NCBI GenBank assembly: GCA_936924635.1
Contig: CAKZHP010000087.1
Coordinates: 1-24,229, forward strand
Length of the DNA: 24,229 bases
Source of the DNA: an uncultured Propionibacteriaceae bacterium
GTDB taxonomy: Bacteria; Actinomycetota; Actinomycetes; Propionibacteriales; Propionibacteriaceae
Direction of reading: 5' to 3'
Part shown: one piece after another, positions 14,253 to 21,547 of the stretch
Layout of the letters: the number at the start of each line of letters is the position of its first letter
How positions within the stretch are numbered: the first letter of the stretch is position 1
The notes under the pieces: model-generated
The model's database searches: none
Seen by the model: only the letters and a program-made list of their open reading frames with translations
What the model was told of the DNA's origin: nothing
Translations under genes and position numbers: made by a program

Positions 14253-15110
14253 TCAGCCCTTCTCCGTGGTCTCGGGCGAGATGACCCTGATCAGCCCCTC
14301 CTGAGCCGTGGTCGCGACCAGCTGCCCGGCGCTGTAGAGGCGGCCCAGCGAGAACCCGCGCGCACCCGAGGCCGACGGGGACACCTGGTCGTACAGCAGC
14401 CATCCGTCGGCGCGTACGGGCCGATGGAACCACATGGCGTGGTCGAGAGAGGCGGCGACGAGGTCGCGACCGTACGTGCGGCCGTGCGGCAGCAGCGACA
14501 CCGCCAGGATCGAGATGTCGGAGAGGTAGGCCAGCACCGCCTGGTGGCGTACGGGGTCGTCGCCGAGGTCGCCGTTCGCGCGGACCCAGAGCTGCAGGTG
14601 ACCCGCGTGGGCGGCGCCGCGGTCGGCCGAGGCGTACCGCACCTCCAGCTCCTCCCACTCGCTCCAGAAGGCGGCGAGCTCTGGGCCGTACCGGTCAGCC
14701 ATCACCTGGACCATGGCCGGGCAGTCGTCGGGCGCCGGCACGTCGGGCATCGGGTCGCCGTGCTCCAGGCCCGGCTCGGGTGCCTGCAGGGAGCAGGTCA
14801 GGTCGAAGATCCGGCGCCCGTCCTGGCGGGCGGTCACGTGCCGGGTGGAGAAGTGCGCGCCGTCGCGGGCGGCCTCGACGTCGTACAGGATCGGCGCCTC
14901 GGCCCGCCCGGGCCGCAGGAAGTGGGCGTGCAGAGAGTGCATCACCCGGCCCTCGGGGGCGGTCTGGTACGCGGCGACGACGGCCTGCGAGAGCACCTGC
15001 CCGCCGTACGTGCGCTGCATGGTGGTGGTCGCGGCCGGGCCTCGGAACAGGTCGGGCTCGATGGCCTCGAGCTCCAGGGTATGCACGAGGTCGTGGATGG
15101 TGCGGGGCAC
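14253..15110 (-). CDS. tesB: acyl-CoA thioesterase II
   Basis: This enzyme hydrolyses medium- and long-chain acyl-CoA to free fatty acid and CoA in the cytoplasm. At 285 residues it matches E. coli TesB (286) and has the double hotdog fold. The first hotdog contains RTYGGQVLSQAVVAA, and the second contains YLSDISILAVSLLPHG and SLDHAMWFHRP. The proposed catalytic residues align with the E. coli set: Asp198, Ser221 in place of the usual Thr, and Gln270 in AQEGLIR. The start is the GTG at 15108-15110, supported by AGGAGAGA (15118-15125), which overlaps the stop of the upstream PAC2 gene and implies translational coupling. The same frame stays open through the PAC2 gene, but that part is out-of-frame shadow sequence. 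Confidence 0.93.
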   Translation of the reverse strand: MPRTIHDLVHTLELEAIEPDLFRGPAATTTMQRTYGGQVLSQAVVAAYQTAPEGRVMHSLHAHFLRPGRAEAPILYDVEAARDGAHFSTRHVTARQDGRRIFDLTCSLQAPEPGLEHGDPMPDVPAPDDCPAMVQVMADRYGPELAAFWSEWEELEVRYASADRGAAHAGHLQLWVRANGDLGDDPVRHQAVLAYLSDISILAVSLLPHGRTYGRDLVAASLDHAMWFHRPVRADGWLLYDQVSPSASGARGFSLGRLYSAGQLVATTAQEGLIRVISPETTEKG

Positions 15111-15124
15111 GGGTGGGTCTCTCC

Positions 15125-16015
15125 TCAGATGTCGTCGCCGGGCTCGCGCTCGGCGAGGAACCGCTCGAACTCGGCGCCGATCTCGTCGGCGGTCGGTACG
15201 GGCGCGATGCGGGTGTGGGCGGCGTCGAACGCCTCCTCCAGGGCGGCCACCAGCTCCTGTGTCTCGGTCGATGACGCCATCTCGTCGTTGATGAGCGAGA
15301 AGCTCTCGGCGGTCTCCTCGGGCAGGCCGGTCAGGGGCAGCACGAGGCCGCTGTCGTCCATGAGGGCCTCCAGCGCCACGGTGAGCGCCTGCGGGAAGTA
15401 CACCTGGGACAGGTAGTGCGGCACGTGCGCCACGTACCCAGACCCCACCCGGCCCGCCTGTCCGGCACGCAGCTGGAACAGCGCCGACCACTGCGCTGGC
15501 ACGTCCATGCGCTCGATCAGCGGCGGGTTGTCGTGCACCAGGTTCTCGTCGGTGGAGTGGCGGGTGAGGCCGGTGGGCCTGGTGTGCGGGACGGCGAGCG
15601 GGATGCCGCCCAGCGTGTACAGGTTGCCGACGCCCAGCTCGTCGCAGATCTGCAGCGTGGCCGCGATCGTGGTCTCCCACATCGTGTCCGGCTCCGACCC
15701 GTGCATGAGCAGGAACGGCCGGCCCGTGGCGTCCGTGAGCCGGTCGATCACCAGCTCGGGTGTCTTGGCCGACAACCACCGGTAGGTGTCGAAGGTCATC
15801 ACCGGGCGGCGGCTGCGGTAGTCGTGCAGCTCGTCCACGGCGAAGGTGACGACGCGGGCGGGATCGCAGGTACGCAGCAGGTGCCGCGTGGCCCCGAAGA
15901 GCACCCGGCCGGAGTCGAGGAAACCGTCCAGGAGGTGCAGCATCGGCACGCCGAGACCCTTGACGTCGCTCCAGCCGGGCTCGACGGCCTCGAACAGCTC
16001 GCGTGGATCCTTCAC
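15125..16015 (-). CDS. PAC2 family protein
   Basis: The 296-residue protein belongs to the PAC2 (proteasome assembly chaperone 2-like) family, recognised from LLDGFLDSGRVLFGATRHLL near the N-terminus, FLLMHGSEPD in the middle and the GVGNLYTLGGIPLAVPHTRP segment. In actinobacteria, members such as Rv2714, which I recall as lying close to sigB, have no settled function. A role as an ATP-grasp-independent assembly or chaperone factor is only suggested by the fold. The C-terminus (about 255-296) is acidic and helical (ELVAALEEAFDAAH, EIGAEFERFLAER). The start is the GTG at 16013-16015, with TACCCT six bases upstream and no Shine-Dalgarno sequence. An extension to 16144 is unlike the family. It heads the operon with tesB. 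Confidence 0.88.
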   Translation of the reverse strand: MKDPRELFEAVEPGWSDVKGLGVPMLHLLDGFLDSGRVLFGATRHLLRTCDPARVVTFAVDELHDYRSRRPVMTFDTYRWLSAKTPELVIDRLTDATGRPFLLMHGSEPDTMWETTIAATLQICDELGVGNLYTLGGIPLAVPHTRPTGLTRHSTDENLVHDNPPLIERMDVPAQWSALFQLRAGQAGRVGSGYVAHVPHYLSQVYFPQALTVALEALMDDSGLVLPLTGLPEETAESFSLINDEMASSTETQELVAALEEAFDAAHTRIAPVPTADEIGAEFERFLAEREPGDDI

Positions 16016-16021
16016 CTTGCA

Positions 16022-16027
16022 AGGGTA
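16022..16027 (-). promoter_or_regulatory. -10 hexamer (TACCCT) for the PAC2-tesB operon
   Basis: TACCCT on the reverse strand ends six bases before the GTG at 16015, giving a leaderless mRNA. GCCCTAATTGGGC (16056-16068), a short inverted repeat with 4-bp arms, lies about 30 bp upstream. Confidence 0.45.
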
Positions 16028-16068
16028 TCGGCCCGCCCCGGCGGCCGGGTGGTTCGCCCTAATTGGGC

Positions 16069-16136
16069 CATCTTCTGGTCGCTGGGCGCACCACGTGCCA
16101 CATGAGCCGCGTGCTGCTCCCCAGTGCCAGAAGATG
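16069..16136 (-). repeat. extended interrupted hairpin downstream of hrpA
   Basis: CATCTTCTGG (16069-16078) and CCAGAAGATG (16127-16136) are perfect 10-bp inverted arms. Inside them, CTGGG (16082-16086) pairs with CCCAG (16120-16124), and CACG (16092-16095) pairs with CGTG (16110-16113). The structure begins 22 bases after the hrpA stop, on the hrpA strand, and fills most of the gap before the PAC2 gene. It may terminate or stabilise the hrpA mRNA. Confidence 0.5.
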
Positions 16137-16158
16137 CAGGTCATCTGCAGGCGGCCGG

Positions 16159-19100
16159 TCAGGGCAGGCGGTCGAGGGCGGTGCGTACGCGCTTCGCGGA
16201 AACCGGCTCGGAGGTGCGCAGCTGCTGGGCGAACAGGCTCACCCGCAGCTCCTCCAGCAGCCAGCCGACGCGCTCCACCTCCGGCGAGAGGGGCCCGGAC
16301 GGCTGGCGGGACACCACGGCCGCGTACTCGGCCTCCAGGTCGGCCACCAGGTCGGCGGACTGACGCTCGCGGGTGGGAGCGGTGGCGTACGCGGTGAGCC
16401 GCAGCTCGGCCGCGTGCAGGTAGCGGGACAGGTGCGTGAACCAGGGGTCGCCGGTGGCGGAGACGAAGCCGTCGAAGACCAGGTTGGCGACCTGCTCGGT
16501 GACGTCGGCGTACGCGTCGCCGGAGCGCCCCGTGAGCTGCCGCTGCACCGCCTGGTGGCGCCCCAGGATCTCCCCGGTGTGGGCCACGACCTCGCGCATG
16601 GTGTCAGCCATGCGCTCGCGCACCTGCATCGACACCGCGGCGAACCGGTCGACATCACGGATCGTCCAGGGGTCGATGCCGAGGGCTGCAACGCAGCGGT
16701 CGGTGGCCTTGAGCCGGGCGTCGGCGAGCAGGGCGGGCACGGTGGCGTACGGGCTGTGGGCCAGCTGCAGCTTGGTGGCGTTGCTCATGCGGGAGACGAC
16801 CCAGGTGGTGGGGTCGGGGCCGGTGAGCACCAGCAGCCGCCGGATGCCGCGGGCGTGCGTCGCGCGGGCGCGGGCCTCGGTGTCGAGCACCACCACGCCG
16901 ACGCTGGTGCCCTCGTCGCGCACGGCCGGGTAGCCGACGATCTCGGTGCCCTGGCGCCGGGTCACGTGGCGGGCATCGAGGGCGGGGAACGTCCAGGCCG
17001 TGGCGCCGGCGGTGGCGATCGAGGAGCTGGCCTCGGTGAGCGTGCGGGTGACCTTGGGCGCCAGCCGCTGCTGCAGCTCGGCGAGGTCGGTGCCGCGGGC
17101 GACCTCGCGGGTGCCGTCGAGCACCACCAGCGTCACCTTGAGGTGCTCGGGCAGGTCGCGCTCGCCCCAGGCGCCGGCCGGGTCGGTGCCCGTACGGGCC
17201 CGCAGCGCCACCGCGAGGGCGTCGGTGAAGGAGACGGTGTCGGGGGCCGTGTCACCCTGGGGCGCCGAGGCGACGTCGGGCCGCTCGGCCAGCCAGGCCA
17301 GGGCGGCCGCCGCGTGGTTCGGGGCGGGCACGAACGACGTCCGCAGGCTCTTCGGGAGCGACCGGATCAGCTCGGTGGCCAGCTCCTCGCGCAGCCCCGG
17401 CACCTGCCAGGTGAATGCCGCCGGCGGCAGCTGGTTGAGCACCGTGAGCGGCACCGCCACGGTGACGCCGTCGTGGCGGGAGCCGGGGTCGAACACGTAC
17501 GTGATGGCCAGGTCGTGGCCGCCGGCCCGCCAGGAGTCAGGGAACCCCTCGGCGTCGATCGCGCCTGACTCGGGCTCCACGAGGTCGTCGAGGGTGAGGT
17601 CGAGGTAGGCGTCGTCCTCGTGCCGCTTGGTGCGCCACCAGGTGTCGAAGTGGCGCTGAGACACCACGTCGGCGGGCACCCGAGCGTCGTAGAACGCGAA
17701 GATCGCGGCGTCGTCGACGACCAGGTCGCGCCGGCGCGTACGCTCCTCGAGCTCGGCGGCCTTGTCACGGACGGCCTTGTTGCGCCGCACGAAGTGGTGC
17801 CGCGTGCGCCAGCGGCCCTCGACGAGCGCGGACTGGATGAACAGCCGCCTGGCCTCCACGGGGTCGATCCGGGCGTACTGAACCGGTCGCCCGCTGGCGA
17901 TCGGCACCCCGTAGAGCGTGATGGTCTCCGACGCCACCACCGAGCCCTGCGACTCCGACCAGTGCGGCTCCGCGTACGTGCGCTTCAGGACGTGCTCAGC
18001 GACGGCCTCGATCCACTCCACCTGCACGCCGGCCACGGTGCGGGCCCAGAGCCGGGTGGTCTCCACCAGCTCGAACGCCACAGCCAGCGGCGGTGGCGTC
18101 TTGGCCAGCGCCGATCCCGGCGAGATCGCCCAGCGGCTGCCGCGCGCCCCCTGGTACTCCCTCGGCCCGAGCCGGGCCCGCTTGCGCGGGGGCAGGTCCT
18201 TGCGCTCGTCCTTGGTGTCGAGCAGCCCCACGTGGGAGAGCAGGCCGGAGAGCACGGCGGTGTGCAGGAGGTCGTGCGGGGCAGGCGCCTGGTTGCGCTC
18301 CAGGCCGATCTCCTCGCAGATCTGGCGCAGCTGCTGGTGCAGGTCCTGCCACTCGCGCACCCGCAGGAAGGAGAGGAACTCGTCACGGCACAGCCGGCGG
18401 AAGGCGTTGCCGGAGAGCTCCTGGCGCCGCTCGCGGAGGTAGTCCCAGAGCCGCACCAGCGCGACGAAGTCGGACCCGTCGGGCTCTCCGGGCTCGCCGT
18501 CGGCCGCCGGCAGCGGGGCGAAGAAGCGGCGGTGCAGCGCGTCGGCCTGCTCCCGCTTCTCGGCGGGCCGATCCCGGACGTCGGGAACCGTCAGGCCGGC
18601 GACCACCACCTGGGCCTCGCGCAGGCACCCCTGGCGGCTGCCCTCGACGAGGATGCGGCCCAGCCGCGGGTCGACGGGCAGCCGGGCCAGCTGGTGGCCT
18701 ACGGGGGTGAGCCGCGGGTGGGCCGAGGTGGCCGACTGCAGTGCGCCGAGCTCGACCAGCAGCCGCAGGCCGTCGGTGATCTGCCCGGGGTCGGGCGGCT
18801 CCACGAACGGGAACGCCGCGATGTCGCCCAGCCCCGCCTCGGCCATCTGCAGGATGACGCTGGCGAGGTTGGTGCGCAGGATCTCCGGCTCGGTGAACTC
18901 GGGGCGGGCCTCGAAGTCGGCCTCGGAGTACAGCCGGATGCAGATGCCCGGTGCCACCCGGCCGCAGCGGCCGGCGCGCTGGTTGGCCGAGGCCTGCGAG
19001 ACCGGCTCGATGGGCAGCCGTTGCACCTTCGTACGCTTCGAGTAGCGCGAGATGCGCGCCGTGCCGGGGTCGACGACGTACCGGATGCCGGGCACGGTCA

Positions 19101-20037
19101 ACGAGGTCTCGGCCACGTTCGTGGCCAGCACCACCCGGCGGCCGGTGTGCGGGGCGAACACCCGGTGCTGCTCGGCGGCCGAGAGCCGGGCGTACAGGGG
19201 CAGCACCTCGGTGGAGCGCAGGTCGAGCGCGGTGATCGCGTCGGCGGCGTCGCGGATCTCCCGCTCGCCCGACAGGAACACCAGGATGTCTCCGTCCCCC
19301 GCGGCCGACAGCTCGACCACCGCGTCGCAGATGGCCTCGGTCAGGTCCTTGGCGGTCGCCTCCGGCACGGGCGTACGGGGTCGTGACCGCTCGCTGCCGG
19401 GGGTGTCCTCGTCCTCGTCGGGGTCGGCGGCGCCGTCGTCGCGCATGGGGCGGTAGCGGAGCTCGACCGGGAACGTCCTGCCCTCCACCGAGACGATGGG
19501 GGCCCCGCCGAAGTGGTCGGAGAAGCGCTGGGTGTCGATGGTCGCGGAGGTGACGATCACCTTGAGGTCGGGCCGCTTCGGCAGCAGCTGCTTGACATAG
19601 CCGAGCAGGAAGTCGATGTTCAGGCTGCGCTCGTGCGCCTCGTCGATGATGAGCGTGTCGTAGCGCTTCAGCAGACGGTCGTGACCGATCTCCGCGAGCA
19701 GGATGCCGTCGGTCATCACCTTGACCTTCGTCTCCCGGCCGGCCTTCTTGGTGAACCGCACCTGGTAGCCGACGAGGTCCCCCACCTCGGTGTCCGTCTC
19801 CTCGGCGATGCGCTCGGCGAGGGTGCGCGCCGCGATCCGGCGGGGCTGGGTGTGGCCGATCCGCGTCCGGCCCGCGAGCAGGCACAGCTTCGGCAGCTGG
19901 GTGGTCTTGCCCGACCCGGTCTCCCCCGCCACGATCACCACCTGGCTGCTCAGCAGCGCCGCGGCGATCTCGGGGGCCGCCTGCGCGATCGGCAGGTCGG
20001 GGTTGATCGCCAGGTCGGGCTCGTGGGTGGTCGTCAT
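16159..20037 (-). CDS. hrpA: ATP-dependent RNA helicase HrpA (DEAH box)
   Basis: This is a 1292-residue cytoplasmic RNA helicase, the usual HrpA length. The first RecA domain has Walker A GETGSGKT (38-45), motif II DEAH (132-135) and motif III SAT (164-166). The second has VLATNVAETSLTVPGI and motif VI QRAGRCGR. The HA2/winged-helix region follows, then an OB-like segment and the long HrpA-specific C-terminal region (DUF3418 type, from about residue 690), which ends in LRTSEPVSAKRVRTALDRL. HrpA proteins act on structured RNA and mRNA, and a role in rescuing stalled ribosomes is reported for E. coli. The ATG at 20037 lies nine bases after a TAGTCT hexamer, so the leader is absent or only a few bases long. 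It is transcribed alone and ends in a structured region. Confidence 0.95.
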   Translation of the reverse strand: MTTTHEPDLAINPDLPIAQAAPEIAAALLSSQVVIVAGETGSGKTTQLPKLCLLAGRTRIGHTQPRRIAARTLAERIAEETDTEVGDLVGYQVRFTKKAGRETKVKVMTDGILLAEIGHDRLLKRYDTLIIDEAHERSLNIDFLLGYVKQLLPKRPDLKVIVTSATIDTQRFSDHFGGAPIVSVEGRTFPVELRYRPMRDDGAADPDEDEDTPGSERSRPRTPVPEATAKDLTEAICDAVVELSAAGDGDILVFLSGEREIRDAADAITALDLRSTEVLPLYARLSAAEQHRVFAPHTGRRVVLATNVAETSLTVPGIRYVVDPGTARISRYSKRTKVQRLPIEPVSQASANQRAGRCGRVAPGICIRLYSEADFEARPEFTEPEILRTNLASVILQMAEAGLGDIAAFPFVEPPDPGQITDGLRLLVELGALQSATSAHPRLTPVGHQLARLPVDPRLGRILVEGSRQGCLREAQVVVAGLTVPDVRDRPAEKREQADALHRRFFAPLPAADGEPGEPDGSDFVALVRLWDYLRERRQELSGNAFRRLCRDEFLSFLRVREWQDLHQQLRQICEEIGLERNQAPAPHDLLHTAVLSGLLSHVGLLDTKDERKDLPPRKRARLGPREYQGARGSRWAISPGSALAKTPPPLAVAFELVETTRLWARTVAGVQVEWIEAVAEHVLKRTYAEPHWSESQGSVVASETITLYGVPIASGRPVQYARIDPVEARRLFIQSALVEGRWRTRHHFVRRNKAVRDKAAELEERTRRRDLVVDDAAIFAFYDARVPADVVSQRHFDTWWRTKRHEDDAYLDLTLDDLVEPESGAIDAEGFPDSWRAGGHDLAITYVFDPGSRHDGVTVAVPLTVLNQLPPAAFTWQVPGLREELATELIRSLPKSLRTSFVPAPNHAAAALAWLAERPDVASAPQGDTAPDTVSFTDALAVALRARTGTDPAGAWGERDLPEHLKVTLVVLDGTREVARGTDLAELQQRLAPKVTRTLTEASSSIATAGATAWTFPALDARHVTRRQGTEIVGYPAVRDEGTSVGVVVLDTEARARATHARGIRRLLVLTGPDPTTWVVSRMSNATKLQLAHSPYATVPALLADARLKATDRCVAALGIDPWTIRDVDRFAAVSMQVRERMADTMREVVAHTGEILGRHQAVQRQLTGRSGDAYADVTEQVANLVFDGFVSATGDPWFTHLSRYLHAAELRLTAYATAPTRERQSADLVADLEAEYAAVVSRQPSGPLSPEVERVGWLLEELRVSLFAQQLRTSEPVSAKRVRTALDRLP

Positions 20038-20080
20038 GGCCCGCCAAGACTAGTGGCCGGGCCCGATCGCTCCGCATCCT

Positions 20081-20140
20081 GGCAGCCTGCATCGATCCGC
20101 GCAGCCTGCATGGAGGGTGTACGGATCGATGGCGGCTGCT
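20081..20140. promoter_or_regulatory. large imperfect palindrome with internal direct repeat, hrpA/VOC divergent region
   Basis: Arms 20081-20099 and 20122-20140 match at 16 of 19 positions when inverted. Their inner 10 bp (CATCGATCCG / CGGATCGATG, 20090-20099 / 20122-20131) are perfect. The spacer repeats GCAGCCTGCAT (20101-20111), which also occurs at 20082-20092 in the left arm. It lies about 30-90 bp upstream of the hrpA -10 and ends 63 bp before the start of the divergent VOC gene, a position fit for an operator serving either gene. Confidence 0.5.
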
Positions 20141-20203
20141 CGGAGGCGGGGGCTCCCAGACATCCCCTCGCCAGCAGCGTCGGGCATGTGCTCCGATGGG
20201 CTC

Positions 20204-20603
20204 ATGGCGAGCCTCGTGTCCCACACCTTGCTCGACTGCACCGATGCGTACGCGCTCTCGGAGTTCCAGAAGGCGGTGCTGGGCTACGCCGACGTGGCCG
20301 GGGACCCCAACGAGCCCGGCGACGAGGAGTGCATGATCCTCAACCCTGTGACCGGGCACCACCTGCTGTTCATCGAGGTGCCGGAGGCCAAAATGACCAA
20401 GAACCGGCTGCACCTCGACCTGCGGCCGCGCGAGCACACCCGCGACGAGGGGGTGGAGCGGCTGCGACGGCTGGGCGCGACCGAGATCGCCGACCGTGCG
20501 CGACATCCACGGCCCGGGCATCGGCTGGGTGACCATGGCCGACCCGGAGGGCAACGAGTTCTGCGTGCTGCGCTCCGAGGCTGAGCGAGCCGCAGCGTCC
20601 TGA
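20204..20603 (+). pseudogene. VOC-fold protein gene with a single frameshift
   Basis: From the ATG at 20204 the reading frame gives a normal VOC start (MASLVSHTLLDCTDAYALSE) and continues through HHLLFIEVPEAK and NRLHLDLRPRE to GATEIADR. It then becomes an Arg/Pro-rich nonsense tail ending at 20584. Removing one base near 20493 restores RDIHGPGIGWVTMADPEGNEF and a stop at 20601-20603, which is the classic end of this subfamily (about 132 residues). Everything else is intact, so this is either a recent loss or a sequencing error. The substrate is unknown. No ribosome binding site is evident. It converges on the universal stress protein gene, 12 bp away. Confidence 0.75.
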
Positions 20604-20615
20604 CCGGCGCCCGGC

Positions 20616-21512
20616 TCAGCGCACCAGGCTCACGGGGCAGAGCGAGTGCGCCAGCACGGCTCGCAGCGGCCCGGAGAAGGTGACGCCGGTGACCGGGTGC
20701 GCGTGCACGCCGACGACCAGCAGGTCGATCGACCCTGTGTGGCCGATCAGCTGCTGCACCGGCACGCCGCCGAGGACCTCGCCCTCGATCGGCACGTCCG
20801 GGTAGTCGTGGCGCAGATCGGCCAGGAGGGTCTCCAGGGCAGCCTTCGCCTTGACCGCCTTGCCGGGGTCGTGAGGCTTGGAGAACGCCGCCCGGAGCCC
20901 CGTCGGCGGGGGTGGTGCGATCAGCGCGACCATCAGGGCGCTGTGCCGCGCACGCGCCTCGTCGAGCGCCCAGACCAGCTGGTGACGGGAACGGTCGGGC
21001 TCGGACACGGCGACGGCGATCCGCTGGTGCCGGCCGGTCGGCTCGGGGGTGGAGGCCGCCGAGATCACGATCACGGGGCAGTGGGCCAGCCCGGCCAGCG
21101 AGACGCTGGTGGAGCCGACGAACATCCGCTCCACCCCGCTCTGCGCCCGGCGGCCCACGACGATCAGCTCGGCGTTCTCCGACAGGTCGGCGAGGACGGC
21201 CGTGGGGTGCCCCATCAGCACCTCGCACTGGATCCGGTCCGTGGGGAAGCCCTGGTCAACCAGGGCACGCCGGGCAGCCGCGAGTGCCTCCTCCCCGACC
21301 TGGGTGAGCAGCGTGGGGTCGTACACGACTCCCCAGCCGCCGGTGAGGACGGCGTCGTCGAGCGCGTGGACGAGCCACACGTCCGACCCCGTGCGCTCTG
21401 CCGTCCCCCGGGCGTACTGGGCGGCGCGCAGCGCGTCGTCGGACCCGTCGATGCCGACCAGGATGCGGGTGGCGGTGCTCGGCTCCACCGGGCGGATGAC
21501 CTCGTCGCTCAT
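20616..21512 (-). CDS. universal stress protein with two tandem UspA domains
   Basis: The 298-residue product contains two UspA folds. The first (about 14-152) starts RILVGIDGSDDALRAA and carries the ATP-binding pattern GRRAQSGVERMFVGSTS with CPVIVI. The second (about 163-298) starts RIAVAVSEPDRSR and ends in VVGVHAHPVTGVTFSGPLR with CPVSLV. Its glycine pattern is weaker, so probably only the first domain binds ATP well. Such tandem proteins are induced by hypoxia or starvation in other actinobacteria. The start is the ATG at 21512, with TAGTGT seven bases upstream and no Shine-Dalgarno sequence. It lies 35 bp downstream of xfp on the same strand but seems to have its own promoter. The open frame extending to 22193 is shadow. 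Confidence 0.93.
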   Translation of the reverse strand: MSDEVIRPVEPSTATRILVGIDGSDDALRAAQYARGTAERTGSDVWLVHALDDAVLTGGWGVVYDPTLLTQVGEEALAAARRALVDQGFPTDRIQCEVLMGHPTAVLADLSENAELIVVGRRAQSGVERMFVGSTSVSLAGLAHCPVIVISAASTPEPTGRHQRIAVAVSEPDRSRHQLVWALDEARARHSALMVALIAPPPPTGLRAAFSKPHDPGKAVKAKAALETLLADLRHDYPDVPIEGEVLGGVPVQQLIGHTGSIDLLVVGVHAHPVTGVTFSGPLRAVLAHSLCPVSLVR

Positions 21513-21519
21513 GGCGCAG

Positions 21520-21525
21520 ACACTA
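21520..21525 (-). promoter_or_regulatory. -10 hexamer (TAGTGT) for the universal stress protein gene
   Basis: TAGTGT on the reverse strand ends seven bases before the ATG at 21512, in the short gap after xfp. The gene can therefore be transcribed independently, without a leader. Confidence 0.45.
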
Positions 21526-21547
21526 GTGGCAGTGCCTGCGCCGTGAC

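Noticed and set aside
15111..16022. In-frame extension of tesB through the PAC2 gene
   Set aside because: It would make a 589-residue protein whose first half is Arg-rich nonsense. PAC2 is clear in another frame, and a good ribosome site marks the tesB start at 15110.
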